Positions 25,801 to 36,925 of a stretch of 64,000 bases of DNA are shown here, piece after piece (position 1 is the first letter of the stretch; every line of letters begins with the position of its first letter). A model generated the notes under the pieces. That model searched no databases and was not told the origin of the DNA. It was given only the letters and a program-made list of their open reading frames with translations. This DNA is from Siphlonurus alternatus (Eukaryota; Arthropoda; Insecta; Ephemeroptera; Siphlonuridae): contig OX463784.1 in NCBI GenBank assembly GCA_949825025.1, forward strand, positions 18,966,761 to 19,030,760. The letters are read 5' to 3'. Made by a program: the position numbers and the translations under genes.

Positions 25801-25961
25801 ATTTTATGTTGGAATGCAGCCTACTGGGTTAGTAGGTAAACAGCTTTGAATTTTATTTTAATTTCTATCAGCATAATGCGAATAATATCTGCATTTATTA
25901 ACTACTTACCTAGAAATAAAAATAGAGAAAGAAGAGGAAGGAATAAAATTGATTTCTTCAT
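17324..25961 (-). CDS. CTNS: Cystinosin, lysosomal proton-coupled cystine exporter (10 coding exons)
   Basis: Exons in transcription order: 25910-25961, 25694-25775, 25129-25314, 23306-23446, 22659-22758, 21269-21388, 19883-20053, 19212-19329, 18565-18667, 17324-17363. All junctions are GT/AG and in phase, giving 370 residues (human 367). Residues 1-17 form a signal peptide; 18-125 a luminal domain with one N-glycosylation site (N55); then seven membrane helices with two PQ-loops (FYPQ 142-145, YVPQ 281-284). Functionally important human residues fall at identical numbers: D205, N288, D305 (LDFTGG), K335 (DPTKFG), G339 and D346. Known role: export of cystine from lysosomes with protons; loss in humans causes cystinosis. 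The YFPQA-type sorting motif is kept as YVPQA (281-285), but the C-terminal GYDQL motif is absent; the tail reads [13 protein letters not shown]. The start is the only ATG that opens a signal peptide in frame. Confidence 0.97.
17551..17748. repeat. Foldback element in CTNS intron 9
   Basis: Left arm ATAGGAATAACCAGCAAGG...GTCACAGCAGGAGAAAATC; right arm GATTTTCTCCTGCTGTGAC...ACTGGTTATCCCTAT is its complement. Arms ~64 bp, loop ~70 bp. Two mismatched positions near the outer third. No coding. Confidence 0.75.
18565..18667 (-). CDS. CTNS: CTNS exon 9: helix 7
   Basis: Acceptor TTTTCAG, donor AG|GTAAGC. Codes [20 protein letters not shown] then [15 protein letters not shown]335, G339 and D346 are conserved. 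Confidence 0.97.
19212..19329 (-). CDS. CTNS: CTNS exon 8: helix 6
   Basis: Acceptor TTATGTAG, donor A|GTAAGT. Codes [20 protein letters not shown] then [19 protein letters not shown]; contains N288 and the proton-site aspartate D305. Confidence 0.97.
19764..19860. repeat. (AAAT)n microsatellite in CTNS intron 7
   Basis: About 24 uninterrupted tetranucleotide units. On the minus strand it gives a false Leu/Phe/Ile/Tyr repeat frame that runs into CTNS exon 7. Confidence 0.95.
19883..20053 (-). CDS. CTNS: CTNS exon 7: helices 4-5 and second PQ-loop
   Basis: Acceptor TGTTGCAG, donor CAG|GTGAGA. Codes [40 protein letters not shown] and KYVPQ. The donor is only ~22 bases from a ~97-bp AAAT microsatellite in the intron. 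Confidence 0.97.
20199..20381. mobile_element. AATGAGCT-type MITE in CTNS intron 6
   Basis: Left end TGTATATCGTCTCTCGTCC then GGAATGATGAGCTATCTG; right end AAAGCTCATTATTCAGGAT then AAGGGACAATATCTAC, an imperfect inverted repeat. AATGAGCT(A/G)TCTG recurs inside. Related copies at 23776-23917, 15356-15450 and 16908-16975. Confidence 0.6.
21269..21388 (-). CDS. CTNS: CTNS exon 6: loop and third membrane helix
   Basis: Phase 0 on both sides. Codes [20 protein letters not shown] then [21 protein letters not shown]205 of the cystine pathway lies in INDVVF. Confidence 0.97.
21458..21810 (+). mobile_element. tRNA-derived SINE in CTNS intron 5 (antisense to CTNS)
   Basis: The head has polymerase III promoter boxes: box A-like TAGTGTAGTGATTAGT (21468-21483) and box B-like GGTTTGATTCCC (21512-21523), spaced as in a tRNA. 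An unrelated body of ~250 bases follows, with GC content above the surroundings, ending in an ATT-rich tail (GGTATTATTATTAATATT). This is the architecture of a tRNA-derived SINE. Reading frames over it are not genes. Parent tRNA not determined; borders approximate. Confidence 0.7.
22659..22758 (-). CDS. CTNS: CTNS exon 5: second membrane helix
   Basis: Acceptor GTTACAG, donor CAG|GTATGT. Codes [20 protein letters not shown] then [14 protein letters not shown], with the conserved LNFDF and YSVFN. Confidence 0.97.
23306..23446 (-). CDS. CTNS: CTNS exon 4: first membrane helix and first PQ-loop
   Basis: Acceptor TTGTCAG, donor AG|GTGAGA. Codes [20 protein letters not shown] then YTNWKRK. This is the most recognisable cystinosin signature. 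Confidence 0.97.
23508..23659. mobile_element. hAT-like MITE copy 3 (cystinosin intron 3)
   Basis: Termini CAGGGCAGATCCAG and CTGGATCCGCGCCTG; length (152 bp) almost equal to copy 2. The body has CAGTGGGGGAAATG and AATCCAACATTTCG. The flanking octamers TTAGAGAC and ACTATGAC do not match well, so its duplication has decayed or the border is slightly off. Confidence 0.7.
23776..23917. mobile_element. AATGAGCT-type MITE in CTNS intron 3
   Basis: Left end AATACATTGTCTCAGAATAA then TGAGCTGATTGCC; right end GGCTCATTATCCTGGATGAT then AGACAATATTT, inverted. Same family as 20199-20381. Confidence 0.6.
24420..24640. repeat. Direct duplication of ~90 bp in CTNS intron 3
   Basis: Two copies (about 24420-24512 and 24552-24640) share CACACAAATA(A)GACTCAAAA, CTACAAAAAAAAA, AATAGGAATA(C/T)AACCC and AGTAATTATG with small differences. 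Unknown origin. Confidence 0.5.
25129..25314 (-). CDS. CTNS: CTNS exon 3: luminal domain
   Basis: Acceptor TTCCCAG, donor AA|GTGAGT. Codes [20 protein letters not shown] through ILDPPSAA, a beta-rich luminal segment, including the NLT glycosylation site. Confidence 0.93.
25694..25775 (-). CDS. CTNS: CTNS exon 2: start of luminal domain
   Basis: Acceptor TTTACAG, donor GT|GTAAGT. Codes [20 protein letters not shown] then TKEFKLKV. The divergent N-terminal luminal region is poorly conserved in the family. Confidence 0.9.
25910..25961 (-). CDS. CTNS: CTNS coding exon 1: signal peptide
   Basis: ATG at 25961-25959 opens [17 protein letters not shown], a typical basic-plus-hydrophobic signal peptide. 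The donor is CTAG|GTAAGT. The same exon probably extends upstream to 26021, where a CAG acceptor follows a T-rich tract (TTTTTGTTACAG), giving 60 bases of 5' UTR. Confidence 0.9.
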
Positions 25962-26126
25962 GGTTATCACAGAAATAATAAAAATTAGAAAATAATTATT
26001 ATTTATTTACTTCGGGAAAATCTGTAACAAAAACGACCTTGAAAAATCATGTGATCAGCTGGAACGATTTTTTGGCAAGACATAAATTTCATAATATTAA
26101 CGTTATTATAAAATTATATCACTTAC

Positions 26127-26240
26127 CTATTACGTGTATTTGATCCTGAATATTTTATACACGTATAAATACAACCTTCAGCTTTGAAAGCTGGTTGCAA
26201 AGTGTGAAAATAACACAAATCTCGTAGCATTCTGACTTGA
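26127..26240 (-). other. CTNS: Putative non-coding first exon of CTNS (5' end approximate)
   Basis: A strong donor (TAG|GTAAGT, intron starting at 26126) lies ~105 bases upstream of the acceptor that precedes the coding start (CAG at 26024-26022). Together they define a small 5' UTR intron. The transcription start is unknown; the right border given here is only a guess placed below the promoter motifs. Confidence 0.45.
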
Positions 26241-26249
26241 AGGATCCCG

Positions 26250-26330
26250 TGGGCGTGGTTTATTTTATCACGTGTGTGACGTCATTGTATTCCAATATGG
26301 CTGCTGTGACGTCATAAAACGAGAGGGAAA
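26250..26330 (-). promoter_or_regulatory. Predicted CTNS promoter: E-box, two CRE palindromes, YY1-like site
   Basis: Within 80 bases upstream of the predicted first exon are GGGCGTGG (KLF/Sp-like, near 26251), CACGTG (26269-26274) in a TCACGTGT context, TGACGTCA at 26277-26284 and again at 26307-26314, and CCAATATGGCTGC between them (YY1-like). CACGTG is the core of the CLEAR element bound by TFEB/MITF at lysosomal genes; the full palindrome GTCACGTGAC is not perfect here. The region is GC-richer than its surroundings. Confidence 0.55.
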
Positions 26331-29065
26331 AGTTTTAAAAGTTGATTTATTTTTTTTTAATATAATATATTATGTTTTTAAACTTTATTTTTCCTTTGAG
26401 CTTTGACATCAATATTTCTTGATCTGTTACATGATATATCAGGGTAATATAAAATGTGAAAAATTCTTACTATTTTAAAAACTGATAAATGATTGCCATA
26501 TATATATGTATAGTTCTATGACTGATTGCATTTTTTTTTTTAAATTTATAAAAAAAACTCCCGTTGATATACGTATAAACGTATAATATATATTATTATA
26601 TATTATATAATAAATATATCGGTGCCAGAACTGCAATATTTTTTCACTATCTTAAACTTTAAGATGAGTAAAAATCATTGTAGTTATTTGTCATTTAATA
26701 TTAATACTACAGTTATACGCATCTATGGTAATACAAAACAAGAACAATTAATATATTATTATAGGTATAATATATAGTATTATTTATATATATTTATGAA
26801 TATATTATACATTATACACATCGAGACCAGCTATTTGTTTATAGCATGAACTGTATCTGCATAATTTTTTGCCTGCAATGGGCTTTACCTCCAAAAATAC
26901 AGATTTTGGGAGACATTTAAAGTCACATATTTATAATTATGCAAGTCGAAGACCTAATATATTCCCTAAATGATTTATAATTCCAACATGCTTCTATTTA
27001 TGCTGGAATATTTTAATCTTTTTATTATTTATTATTCTGACACTTCTTGCATACATGTCACTGCTGACACTAGAGTATAAAATAAATATAATTATATACT
27101 TTTAGCGTTCGTGCTGTCCCGAAGTACACGTTTAAATATATATAATAAGTTAATGAGTATTATGATTTAAAGAGGGGTCAAAAAAAATTAAATTTATTCT
27201 TCAAAATTAGCTTTGTTATATAGTTGTCGTCATAACTAATTTTTTCCTTTAAACGCTTTAAAGTTTTTAAATTATTACATTCATTGAATTAATTATCTTA
27301 CAATTAAGCCTCCAATGAATTAAATGCTAATATTGGTATTATTATAAATCTTATACAGTACGCGTTTTATTAGATATAAATAATTATTATTTTATATAAT
27401 ATATAGTCATGATCGATACAGAATTATTGTTGCATCGCATAAATGCACGCTGTTCCACTATTTTTTAATGTGATTATAATAAATATTATAATATATGGCT
27501 AATTAAATATACATAAGCATGTAATTGAGATAAGACATTTTTTTTGTCAGAATTTCTTTTCAACACAACAGCTAGTGCATCAAAATTATAGTTAATTTGC
27601 ATGCATGCCATGCAAGTATATCAGAATCTCATAAATGCATTTATAATCATAAATTATTGGAATTAATAATAAATATACTTTCACTACATACATTATATTG
27701 CATTTTATAATGCATGCATGAACACATGAAAAATAATCTTCTGCATGCCAGCTATATTGCATCTCCATATACAATATAGAAGTAAGAAAGCATGCAAAAG
27801 CAGACATACAAACAAGAACAAAATATTCCAAGCTGCTCGTAGCATCGATCTAGGGCACTGACCTGACTGGTTATAACTTGTACTTTTAATTTCCCCATCA
27901 ACCTGTTACCCTTGACATCAACCTAAACTGCTACAATACAATGATGTCTGGTAAAATTGATGTAATTATTTTTCTTGATTCCTGTTATTAAAAAAATTGG
28001 AGCGTAGCTATAGGACAACTTTTTCTAATGAGGTAATTTTATAGCTATAGAATCCATAAGGAAAATAATATTATATATTATAGTCGCGCTTCAGAATTAT
28101 GTATTAAGTTGCCCTAGAACCTGCAGCAAACAAGGAAAAGTAGTATTTATTTACTTATTTTCTTTGTTGTTTTGATACACATATAAACTTTGTGTGCACG
28201 TTGGAACACTATCAACGTTACCCCTGCTGTTTGTGAACATTGTTTGAACATTGCGTTTTAGTCTGTGGAGGCGTATGTGTGGCAAACTAGAATTTTTTTA
28301 GGATGGCTGAAATAAAAAATGAGCTCTGTTCTTATTACTTCGCCCAATATTGTAAATCTGCAAACAATTATTAATCTATTAATTAATTAAAATTGTAGAT
28401 CTGTTTCTTCTGCAACAAATACGTGATATTCCGAGACGTATAATATTACATGGTTTTGTATATAAATTGTGTATATCCTTAATAATTAAAAAATAAATTA
28501 TTATAAATAAATTAAATAATTTTAAATATTTTATTAAATAATATGTATAATTTTACTAAAATCTTGAGATACTGCAGTATACGTAACATTAATTTTGAGG
28601 TGTAATTTTAAATTGTATATATTTCTCTGCATCTCTATATAATATAATCATAGAAGATAAAAGGTCTCATAAATTTCAGGCAAAAATTAATCTATGATAA
28701 AGCTCTTTTTTTTTTAACTTATCAATATGACAAAATGAAACAAATAATAATTAATTTTGCTCCTGTAACATAATATTTTTATCAATACACACACACCTAA
28801 TTGCATTATATATTTTAAGTCTAACTTTAAGCCATATACGGCTCTAAAGCCTAAATTTATTGATTTCGATTATTGGTCAAGCGAAAGTTATTTTTTTAAT
28901 TATTCTATTTAAAATAATATTATATATATTTTTATGCGTGTATTATTGATTGATAATTATTTTTAAGGTTTCAGTTTTTTTCTGGTTTTTATAATATTTA
29001 CAGGTAAATTTTTTCACCGAAATAAAATTTATAATTTTACTTTAAAGAGAAAATTTAAAAAATAT

Positions 29066-30037
29066 CCTTTAATTAATTGCAACTTGTCACAAAAAGTGAT
29101 ATATTGTTTACATAGTGCAATTAATTCCATATACTTTTACTTCAATTAAACAGAAATTAGCTTATTGCAGACAAAACCAACACTCCAAACTTAACAAATA
29201 GCACAAGCTATTTGTTAAAAGATATAGAACTTTCAAATTATGGTATTGTAAAAAATAATTGTAAAAGTCATCACCCCGGAAAAATCTCCTTTGTAATGCC
29301 AAGTCTGCATGCATGTTCTTAAAATTTGCCCTCTGTATAATTTCTGCATCTTACCCACATTAAGTCATAGAACTTAAGTAGGAAATCGATTACAGAAAAC
29401 ATATAACATACTGTAGCCGGGCAGGATTTACGAACAGACCTACATAAATATAATATATATTATAAAATACAGATACTTGTATATCAAAGTGATATTAATA
29501 GTTCATAAAATGCAGTGACGCTAAATAGTTGTAATCTATTTTTAAAGGAAAAAATTCTAAGGCAAAGAGTGCACCTTTACAAACTTTATTATTCATGTAA
29601 CAAAGAACGCGTAGAGAGACACGCTTATTTGTTGTGTCTATAATTAACGTAATTAGCATGACAGGAAGGTAAGCAGACGACTGGACACCGCATACCTGAG
29701 CTGGATGACGTAATCTTAGTCTATAAACTTTGCTTACCTTTCATGAATTAGTTACAGCAACTTTTGTCTCTCTTGTGTAGTGACGAATAAGGAAGTTTAA
29801 TAATTATAATATTTTTTATTTTGTTACACATGAAATAAAGTTAATTTTGGCTAATTACTTCAAGTACATCTCTTGGGAGTACACGAACGTCGCCATGCAT
29901 GCAGTTTTTATATAGTTTGGAGTGTTGGTTTTGTCTGCAATAAGCTAATTTCTCTTTAATTGAAGTAAAAAACTGCATTAATTGCACTATGAAAACAATA
30001 ATATATCACTTTTGTGGCCAGTTGCAATTCATTAAAG
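29066..30037. mobile_element. Non-autonomous transposon with ~125-bp terminal inverted repeats
   Basis: Left repeat 29066-29190 (CCTTTAATTAATTGCAAC ... GCAGACAAAACCAACACTCC) and right repeat 29915-30037 (GGAGTGTTGGTTTTGTCTGC ... GTTGCAATTCATTAAAG) are complementary with scattered mismatches. The ~725-bp interior has no transposase frame. A small hairpin, AACAAATAG with its complement, lies just inside the left repeat near 29195-29217. Superfamily unknown; no clear target duplication seen. Confidence 0.75.
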
Positions 30038-33000
30038 CATTGTCATGATATCTATATCGACGCCTCAGAATAAGAGTGCAGCATAAAAAATATATATATC
30101 GTGGTGCTTATTAGCTAGGACATGCTTGCAATTTTATTGTCAGTTGACAATGGAATTAATAATTATGCGGAGGAAAATGAAATTAAACGTTTTTCTTATT
30201 TTTACGTACGTACATGCACATAAAAACTTGTATCTCTCTTAATTGTTACTGCTGTAGGAAACTTAAATATGTCTCTTAATTGGAGCTGCAGTTCAAGCAG
30301 CAAATTGGGTAGCTTTCCCGCCGCGAGGTAAAAAGCTATATAAAGGAGCTATTATTATTTTATAGTGATGCCAAGGTTAATTTAAACCTATACAGCGAAC
30401 TATCTTAGAGACGAAGTTAAAGGTGAAGTGGGTTATCCATCCCATCAGAGTATTTGCCTAATTTAAATGAGAAAACGTGGAAACGAGGTGTACCTGGTAC
30501 ATACTCGTAGGTGTGTTGGTTTTATACGGTTTTGTTCATATATTAATATAAAACATGTAAATATATTAACTTTAACATTGTTTGACAGAATCAATATGCA
30601 AGAATTCAAAATTCTCTTTATACGTAATTCCACATCCGTTTCCTTCTGAATTCCACCGTGATTTTTAAAATTTTCATGTGACCGCTAAAACGGAAGTGTT
30701 TTCCCATTGCACATAACATGTGGGTGTCATCGTGGTACTTAATACTTCCGACATGGACACCGGGAAATGATAAACATATACGTCATTTATTGAATGGGAG
30801 AAGTTTAGTGTATTATAATTTTATCATCATCGTATTACAACTTATAGTTTATAAAGTTATATTTTCAAAAGCTGGTGAAGAATATGTAAGAAATATTCTG
30901 ATGTTTAATCGTCACTTTTTTCCACATTGTTTTAATTTAATTAATGTGAATAAATATAAAATATATTATTCTTTTAATTTATTTATGATATTTTAGTAAA
31001 ACATGCATGCATGGCTATTATACGAATTAATACCTGCACTTGCTTTTATATGCTTAATAGGTGAAATAATATATATAATCAATGCTATATAATATTAATA
31101 TAAATTAATTATGACATACATTACTAATATTGGCTTAATTATATAATAATAATTACAAAAATTAATGTTGTTAATGACATTTATGTATAAATTCAAAAGT
31201 TTATGATGGAATTATTTAATCAGATTAGCCATGGCAATATTCATGCATTTATATATTAAATTTGACTTGTTTTTTAAAAGGTCACAAAAAATAGCATGCA
31301 AATTTATAAGAAAAATATTATGCCATCAGAGCTATCAGCAATAAAAAAATTTATTTAAAAAATGAAATAGAAAGTCATGATAAGAATTTGAGAATTTAAC
31401 TTTTAAATAGAAAAACAAAAAATCGATATAAAACTTTAAAAATTACCATATATAATTACAATTAATATCATTTAATCTCATGAATATACATTTTTCAATA
31501 TAATAAAATTTGAATAAAAAAAATAATCTCCATGCAATATCTACACACGCACAGATGGAAACTCCAGATAATTCCCAGACGTCTTTTGATCCTACTCTTA
31601 TCACAACATTTTAAGCATTGTCATATCATAACTAGGATAATCAAGAAAAAATCCTTCAGAGAGTGGGAAAATCAAAAGAAACAAGGACATTTGGTACATT
31701 GGATACGTTCGGATTATTCATTATTGGGTACGTTAAAATACCAGACAGTGATTGATAATGTAGTACGTGCCATGAGTCGGGAAAATTTCCTACATATACA
31801 ATACAATCTTGCATTATCATCATATTGGTACTAACGTACTTATAATATAACGCTGACATATATCTAATTATAATAAAATATTTGCATGTCAGTAATATTT
31901 GTGCTAGTTTAATTATATTTACTATTTCCTTGTTTAATTATACCACGCACAGTTAGGTCATAAACTTCCAATATTGCTCAATACAATGTACAGTCATATT
32001 AATTTTATATTCCCACCGTGAGGAACTATTCTGAAGTGCAGAGGTTAATTTATGTCTGAATTTTGCAGAAAGGTTTGCAATAAAGAGTACTGACTTGTTT
32101 GCAAAATATCAAAACTCCGATATGAACAAGGACAGAAATATCTCATTTTCGGTAGAATTTCAAATAAATAACTAATTATAATTAAATATAATATATAATA
32201 AGTAAGATTATATTTGCTATAATGAAAAATTTTATTATTATTTTGTAAATAGAAAGATAAAATATTATGTAGACTATAAATAGTAAAGTATACTGTACAG
32301 TACACTGTACTACATGCATGTTGTCATGCATAAATATTATGATGTTAAATAATTAAATTATTGTGTACTTTGTGCCTCAAATATTACTATAAGGTATATA
32401 TAATAATAAATTACTGATGCGTACAAGGAAAAATAATGTACCAAGTTAAATAGTTTGTATTTTTTCCTCTTTAATTTGCATTGGGGTCTTGATTTTTAAC
32501 GAGTTTTTATATTAAAAAAAAATGCAGGTAGTTTGAAAGTAGTAAATTGGGTTTTAAACAGATTTCAATAACAATTATTTTAAAATTAATTTATATAATT
32601 TATATCATAATATGTAACTTATTGAATTACAAACTAAAAATCTAAGTATTTTCTCTAGTAATGTTAATTACGTGATTTTTTCTTTCTCTTTTTGTTATTT
32701 TTTTTAACATTAATTTTCCTTTTTTTATGTTTATAATCATTGGTAAAATGTTTATTGTTAATAAATTGCTATATAATAATTTGTCTTATATTTGCTTAGT
32801 AATTATTATTTTTATGACATATTATAGAAGTTGAGGGTTAATATATTTTTATAGACAAATAAAATTTCACAAACTATTAAAATCTCATTAAATCTTATTA
32901 AATTCAAGATGACAAATTATACTGATTGTGAGATTTCTTGACATGGCAGGCGAGCCTTTTGTTATAAAAAATTAATCTTGCATCTGTTCACTATCTTGGA

Positions 33001-35594
33001 TGACAACATCAATGATGAGCACATTATTGTACTTATATCAAAGCAGTGACTTGTCGTACAGTACATTGTATCAATTCCGATTGCGTACATGATTATATAC
33101 TTACTAAATATTTTTTATAATATTGATAAACAATATCGAGTTTATCATTCATGTAAAGTAACAAGTACAGTACTTCAAGTAGCCACTTGAATAAATCTTA
33201 TTATAGATTGATGCTTATCGTAAAACCTCTGGTGTAACCGTTATACACGTGCTGCGATCGAGTGGAAAAGTTATCAAAAAATCCTGCATTTTACTGAAAT
33301 GTATGACAAGTAATTGAAGTTTTGTGGAACGGAAACATTACTGATTATTAAAAATTTATTTCATTGTTGTAAATATTTTTTTATCTCGTTCTTTTGATAG
33401 TATTTTTTTGTACGTGTATAGAATTTGATAGCAACATTTTTAACAATTTTAAAGTTGTACTTTCATTGCAAAAGGCATACAAAAAGCATAACAGTGTTAA
33501 ACAAGAAAATATCAAGAATTCTTAATATATATTTTTTCTTTTTTAATATTATGTTTAAATACACTGTATAATACGGAGTCCATAAAATATATAGTGTGTC
33601 GCAACGCCCACACTATAATTTAAGAGTTAATGCAATGCAGGGGCCCAGGGGTATGCATAATGTTTAGATGTATTGATATCATTGCAGGCACCTATATTTA
33701 CTATAAATATTTATACTGGGGACTAAATAAGTATTATAATTCACTGGGATATAACCAACCTATCTTTGTCCAAGAGCTGCATGGTATAATCTCCAATTCA
33801 AGACAGAAAAGGAATATAAAATTCAGGATTAAAAAATATCCATAAGATTTATTTTTATTGAAAATTAAATTTATAGATCACTATATTATTTTTTTTTAAT
33901 CAAATCAAAATTAGGTACTTCTAATTAATTACTAAATTTGTAACCCCGAATCTTCTGAAATAATATAATATACTTTAATGCATTTTAATTAGAAAAAAAA
34001 AAATTAATTGTTGTTTTTTTCTAAGTGCTCAAAATTTAAACAACACTAACAAGTAAGTTCATTTTTAAAATATTTATTTGTATTCACTATTCATTGTTCA
34101 CTCATTTATGGGTGAATGCGCTTGCTAATTCTCATTAAATGTACAAACAAATGAATGCTATTTCAATACATTTTCTCCATCGTAGAAATAATTTATAAAC
34201 AAAACAGAAGAAAAAATGCACAACTCCCTAATCAATGCTTTAAAATAATGAATTTTTGCCAACGTCTATATTTTATCAGTTAATTGGCAATAAAACATCA
34301 AAATTCGGAAAGATAATCTTATCCTATAAAATTTTATAACAATATGCAAACCTTTTGCTATTAGGTCAAAACAAAGATCATCGACTTTTGTTGCTGTATG
34401 AGAAATTAGAAACCTTGAAGATAAAGAAATTTGAGTAAAAGATTAGGAAGCTTTATATATTCACACTTTTTTGTGTTCATAGATAAGAACAAATAATCCT
34501 TGATGCCTAACAAGTGTCATCTGGTGGGATATTTTGTTTTGTCATATATGTTAGTAATTTAATAAAAACTTGTTCATCCATATTTCGTAAACCCGGTTAG
34601 AACTTTAACTGCATGCATGCATAGTAATATAGTATGTGCACCAGTTTGTTTAATGTCCAGAATTTATTTAATATTTTATTTTACCAGAATTCTCCGCCTT
34701 TTCCAGCTACTTCCTATATCCTATATAGAACAATCTTCAGGTTTTACGTATTTTTTCTTAAAACGGAAGTTCCACAGTTTGAAATAATTTATCTCCACAA
34801 TGTAAAAAAAAAAAAAAAAAAAAAATCTAAGGTATAGGCCTTTCTGTCAATTAGAATTCCCACAAGACCCAAAGATTTTATTCAAACGAGAGGTTTGATT
34901 GGTTATAATTAATTTCATTGATAATCATGTATACATGTATGAGTTAAATATTACACAAGATTTAATTTTCAGAAATAATATTCTTTACACCATTGCAATT
35001 ATCAGGTATTTTCTAAGATTTAAAAACTATATTTTTAATTATGGTTCAAATATTTTTTGCAATTATATAAACTTATAATTTCAAATAAAATTTATTTATA
35101 ATATATAAATTCCACCTAATTGAAGTTTTTTAAACAGTCTCGAGTTGTACCAATTAGAGGCTTCAAGTCAGCTGATTTTTCGGTGTTCTCACCATCCTAT
35201 CCAAACCTATGTAAAAAGAAAAAAAAAACTGAAAAACGTTTTCAGTAGGAAAAATAGTACGGAACGTGAGTCCAAACTAAAAATATAGTGGATGATACAA
35301 GATTTAGATTTTCTACGTTACTTGTAACCGCGAGAGAAAAAAAAAAAAAAACACTCCTTGCTTCATTTTCAAGTGCAAGATGGACCATATCGACACAAAT
35401 GAGCGTCGCGAAGCGTAATCATTTAAAGCCTCTATAGTAGTTGAAAATATAATAATTAAAAGACGGTACTTACGATTGCCATGCATGAACACAAAATATT
35501 GCTGCAATGCTGATTCTGATAATATAAGCAACAGTTCTTCTCGTATGACAAAAAACTTACATACATTAACTATATACAAATTTCATGTATAAGA

Positions 35595-35800
35595 AATAAC
35601 GAAGACTACAGGTAATATCTGACACCGTCAAACAAGTCCCAACATGCTAATACAACTGTAATAAGCTATGTATGTTATTGCATGCTGGCACATGTAAAGG
35701 AAGCAAAGTTTATGTAGTCTGACCTCACAGATAAAAAAAAATATATTTGTGATGTTCTGTATATTACGGGAGATAAAAATTGTTTACTAAAATGTTATAT
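35595..35800. repeat. Segment related to 37535-37760 and to the 29-kb transposon interior
   Basis: Shares CATGTAAAGGAAGCAAAGTT, TGACCTC..AGATAAA and ACGGGAGATAA.AATT with 37535-37760. The first block is also found inverted at 29728-29752 inside the transposon. Probably a transposon fragment. Confidence 0.45.
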
Positions 35801-36131
35801 TGTACATTACAAATATTTTGACTAATAAAAATCAGATATTACGTTGCATTAGGCAAAGAAAACATAAATTAATATTATATTATTTAATATAGATTTTTAA
35901 ATGTTTAGTAACTAATTTAATCAACACCTTTTTGTGATTATTTTAACTTTAAAAAATATATATCTAATGGAAGTGCTAATTTTTGCTTCCATTGAATTAA
36001 ACATAAAATTTAAAATAAAATGGACATTCGCACATTGATCCAAAGATTTAAAATATGCTCTAAAATTGTATCGTATCGGTATTCAAATTAGAAACTATTT
36101 GTGATCTTACAGTTAGTGATAGCCAAGTGAC

Positions 36132-36453
36132 AATGAGATATTGGAATGTGAAAATTTTAGTGGCTTAATTGAAAGAAGGGGTAAAAATATGGTATTGTGA
36201 ATTTTTTTCAGATTTTTCTGAGACCGGGAACTATTTTTAAAAAATTATTGAAAGTCTATTTTATGACGTCACGGGTGGCACTGCCCTATCTTTTTTCTTA
36301 AGGAGTGCCACCCATGACGTCATCAAAATAGACTTTCAATTTTTTTTAAAAATAGTTCCCGGTCTCAGAAAAATCTGAAAAAATTCACAGTACCATATTT
36401 TTACCCCTTCTTTCGATTAAGCCACTAAAATTTTCACATTCTAATATCTCATT
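36132..36453. repeat. Long hairpin element, family B copy 1
   Basis: Arms ~155 bp, centre near 36290. Left arm: GGAATGTGAAAATTTTAGTG, GAAGGGGTAAAAATATGG, TCTGAGACCGGGAACTATTT, TTATTGAAAGTCTATTTTAT, GACGTCACGGGTGGCACT. The right arm carries the complements in reverse order, ending CATTCTAATATCTCATT. Shares the core with 37864-38191, 48133-48478 and 50748-51068. Confidence 0.88.
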
Positions 36454-36470
36454 ATTGACAAAGGTTATAA

Positions 36471-36925
36471 CGTGTTAAACGCACGTGTTAAGGGCATTGG
36501 GTGTAGCACCGGTAGTTGGCAACACTGACGTATCTTCACCATGTTAATTTTTGATCATTGCTCCTCGGAGTAATTTTTATGCTAGAGCTAAGCTGATTGC
36601 TGTAGTATCAAGATAATTAGTAGCCCAAGTGCACAATTTGGCTAAATAAAGCCTGATTTAAAGAAAAGTATTTTTTTTATATTTTAGAATAATGCATGTA
36701 AATTTAAAAAATCACTAAAAAATACTTTTCTTTAAATCAGGCTTTATTTAGCCAAATTGTGCACTTGGGCTACTAATTATCTTGATACTACAGCAATCAG
36801 CTTAGCTCTAGCATAAAAACTACTCCGAGGAGCAATGATCAAAAATTAACATGATGAAGATACGTCGGTGTTGCCAACTACCGGTGCTACACCCAATGCC
36901 CTTAACTTAACGGACGTTTTACACT
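36471..36925. repeat. Very long hairpin element with ~190-bp arms
   Basis: Left arm: TAAGGGCATTGGGTGTAGCA, CCGGTAGTTGGCAACAC, TGATCATTGCTCCTCGGAG, GCAATTTGGC-like blocks, CTGATTTAAAGAAAAGTATT. The right arm repeats them inverted, ending GTGCTACACCCAATGCCC. The loop is ~45 bp. It begins only ~18 bases after the element at 36132-36453. No reading frame. Confidence 0.88.
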
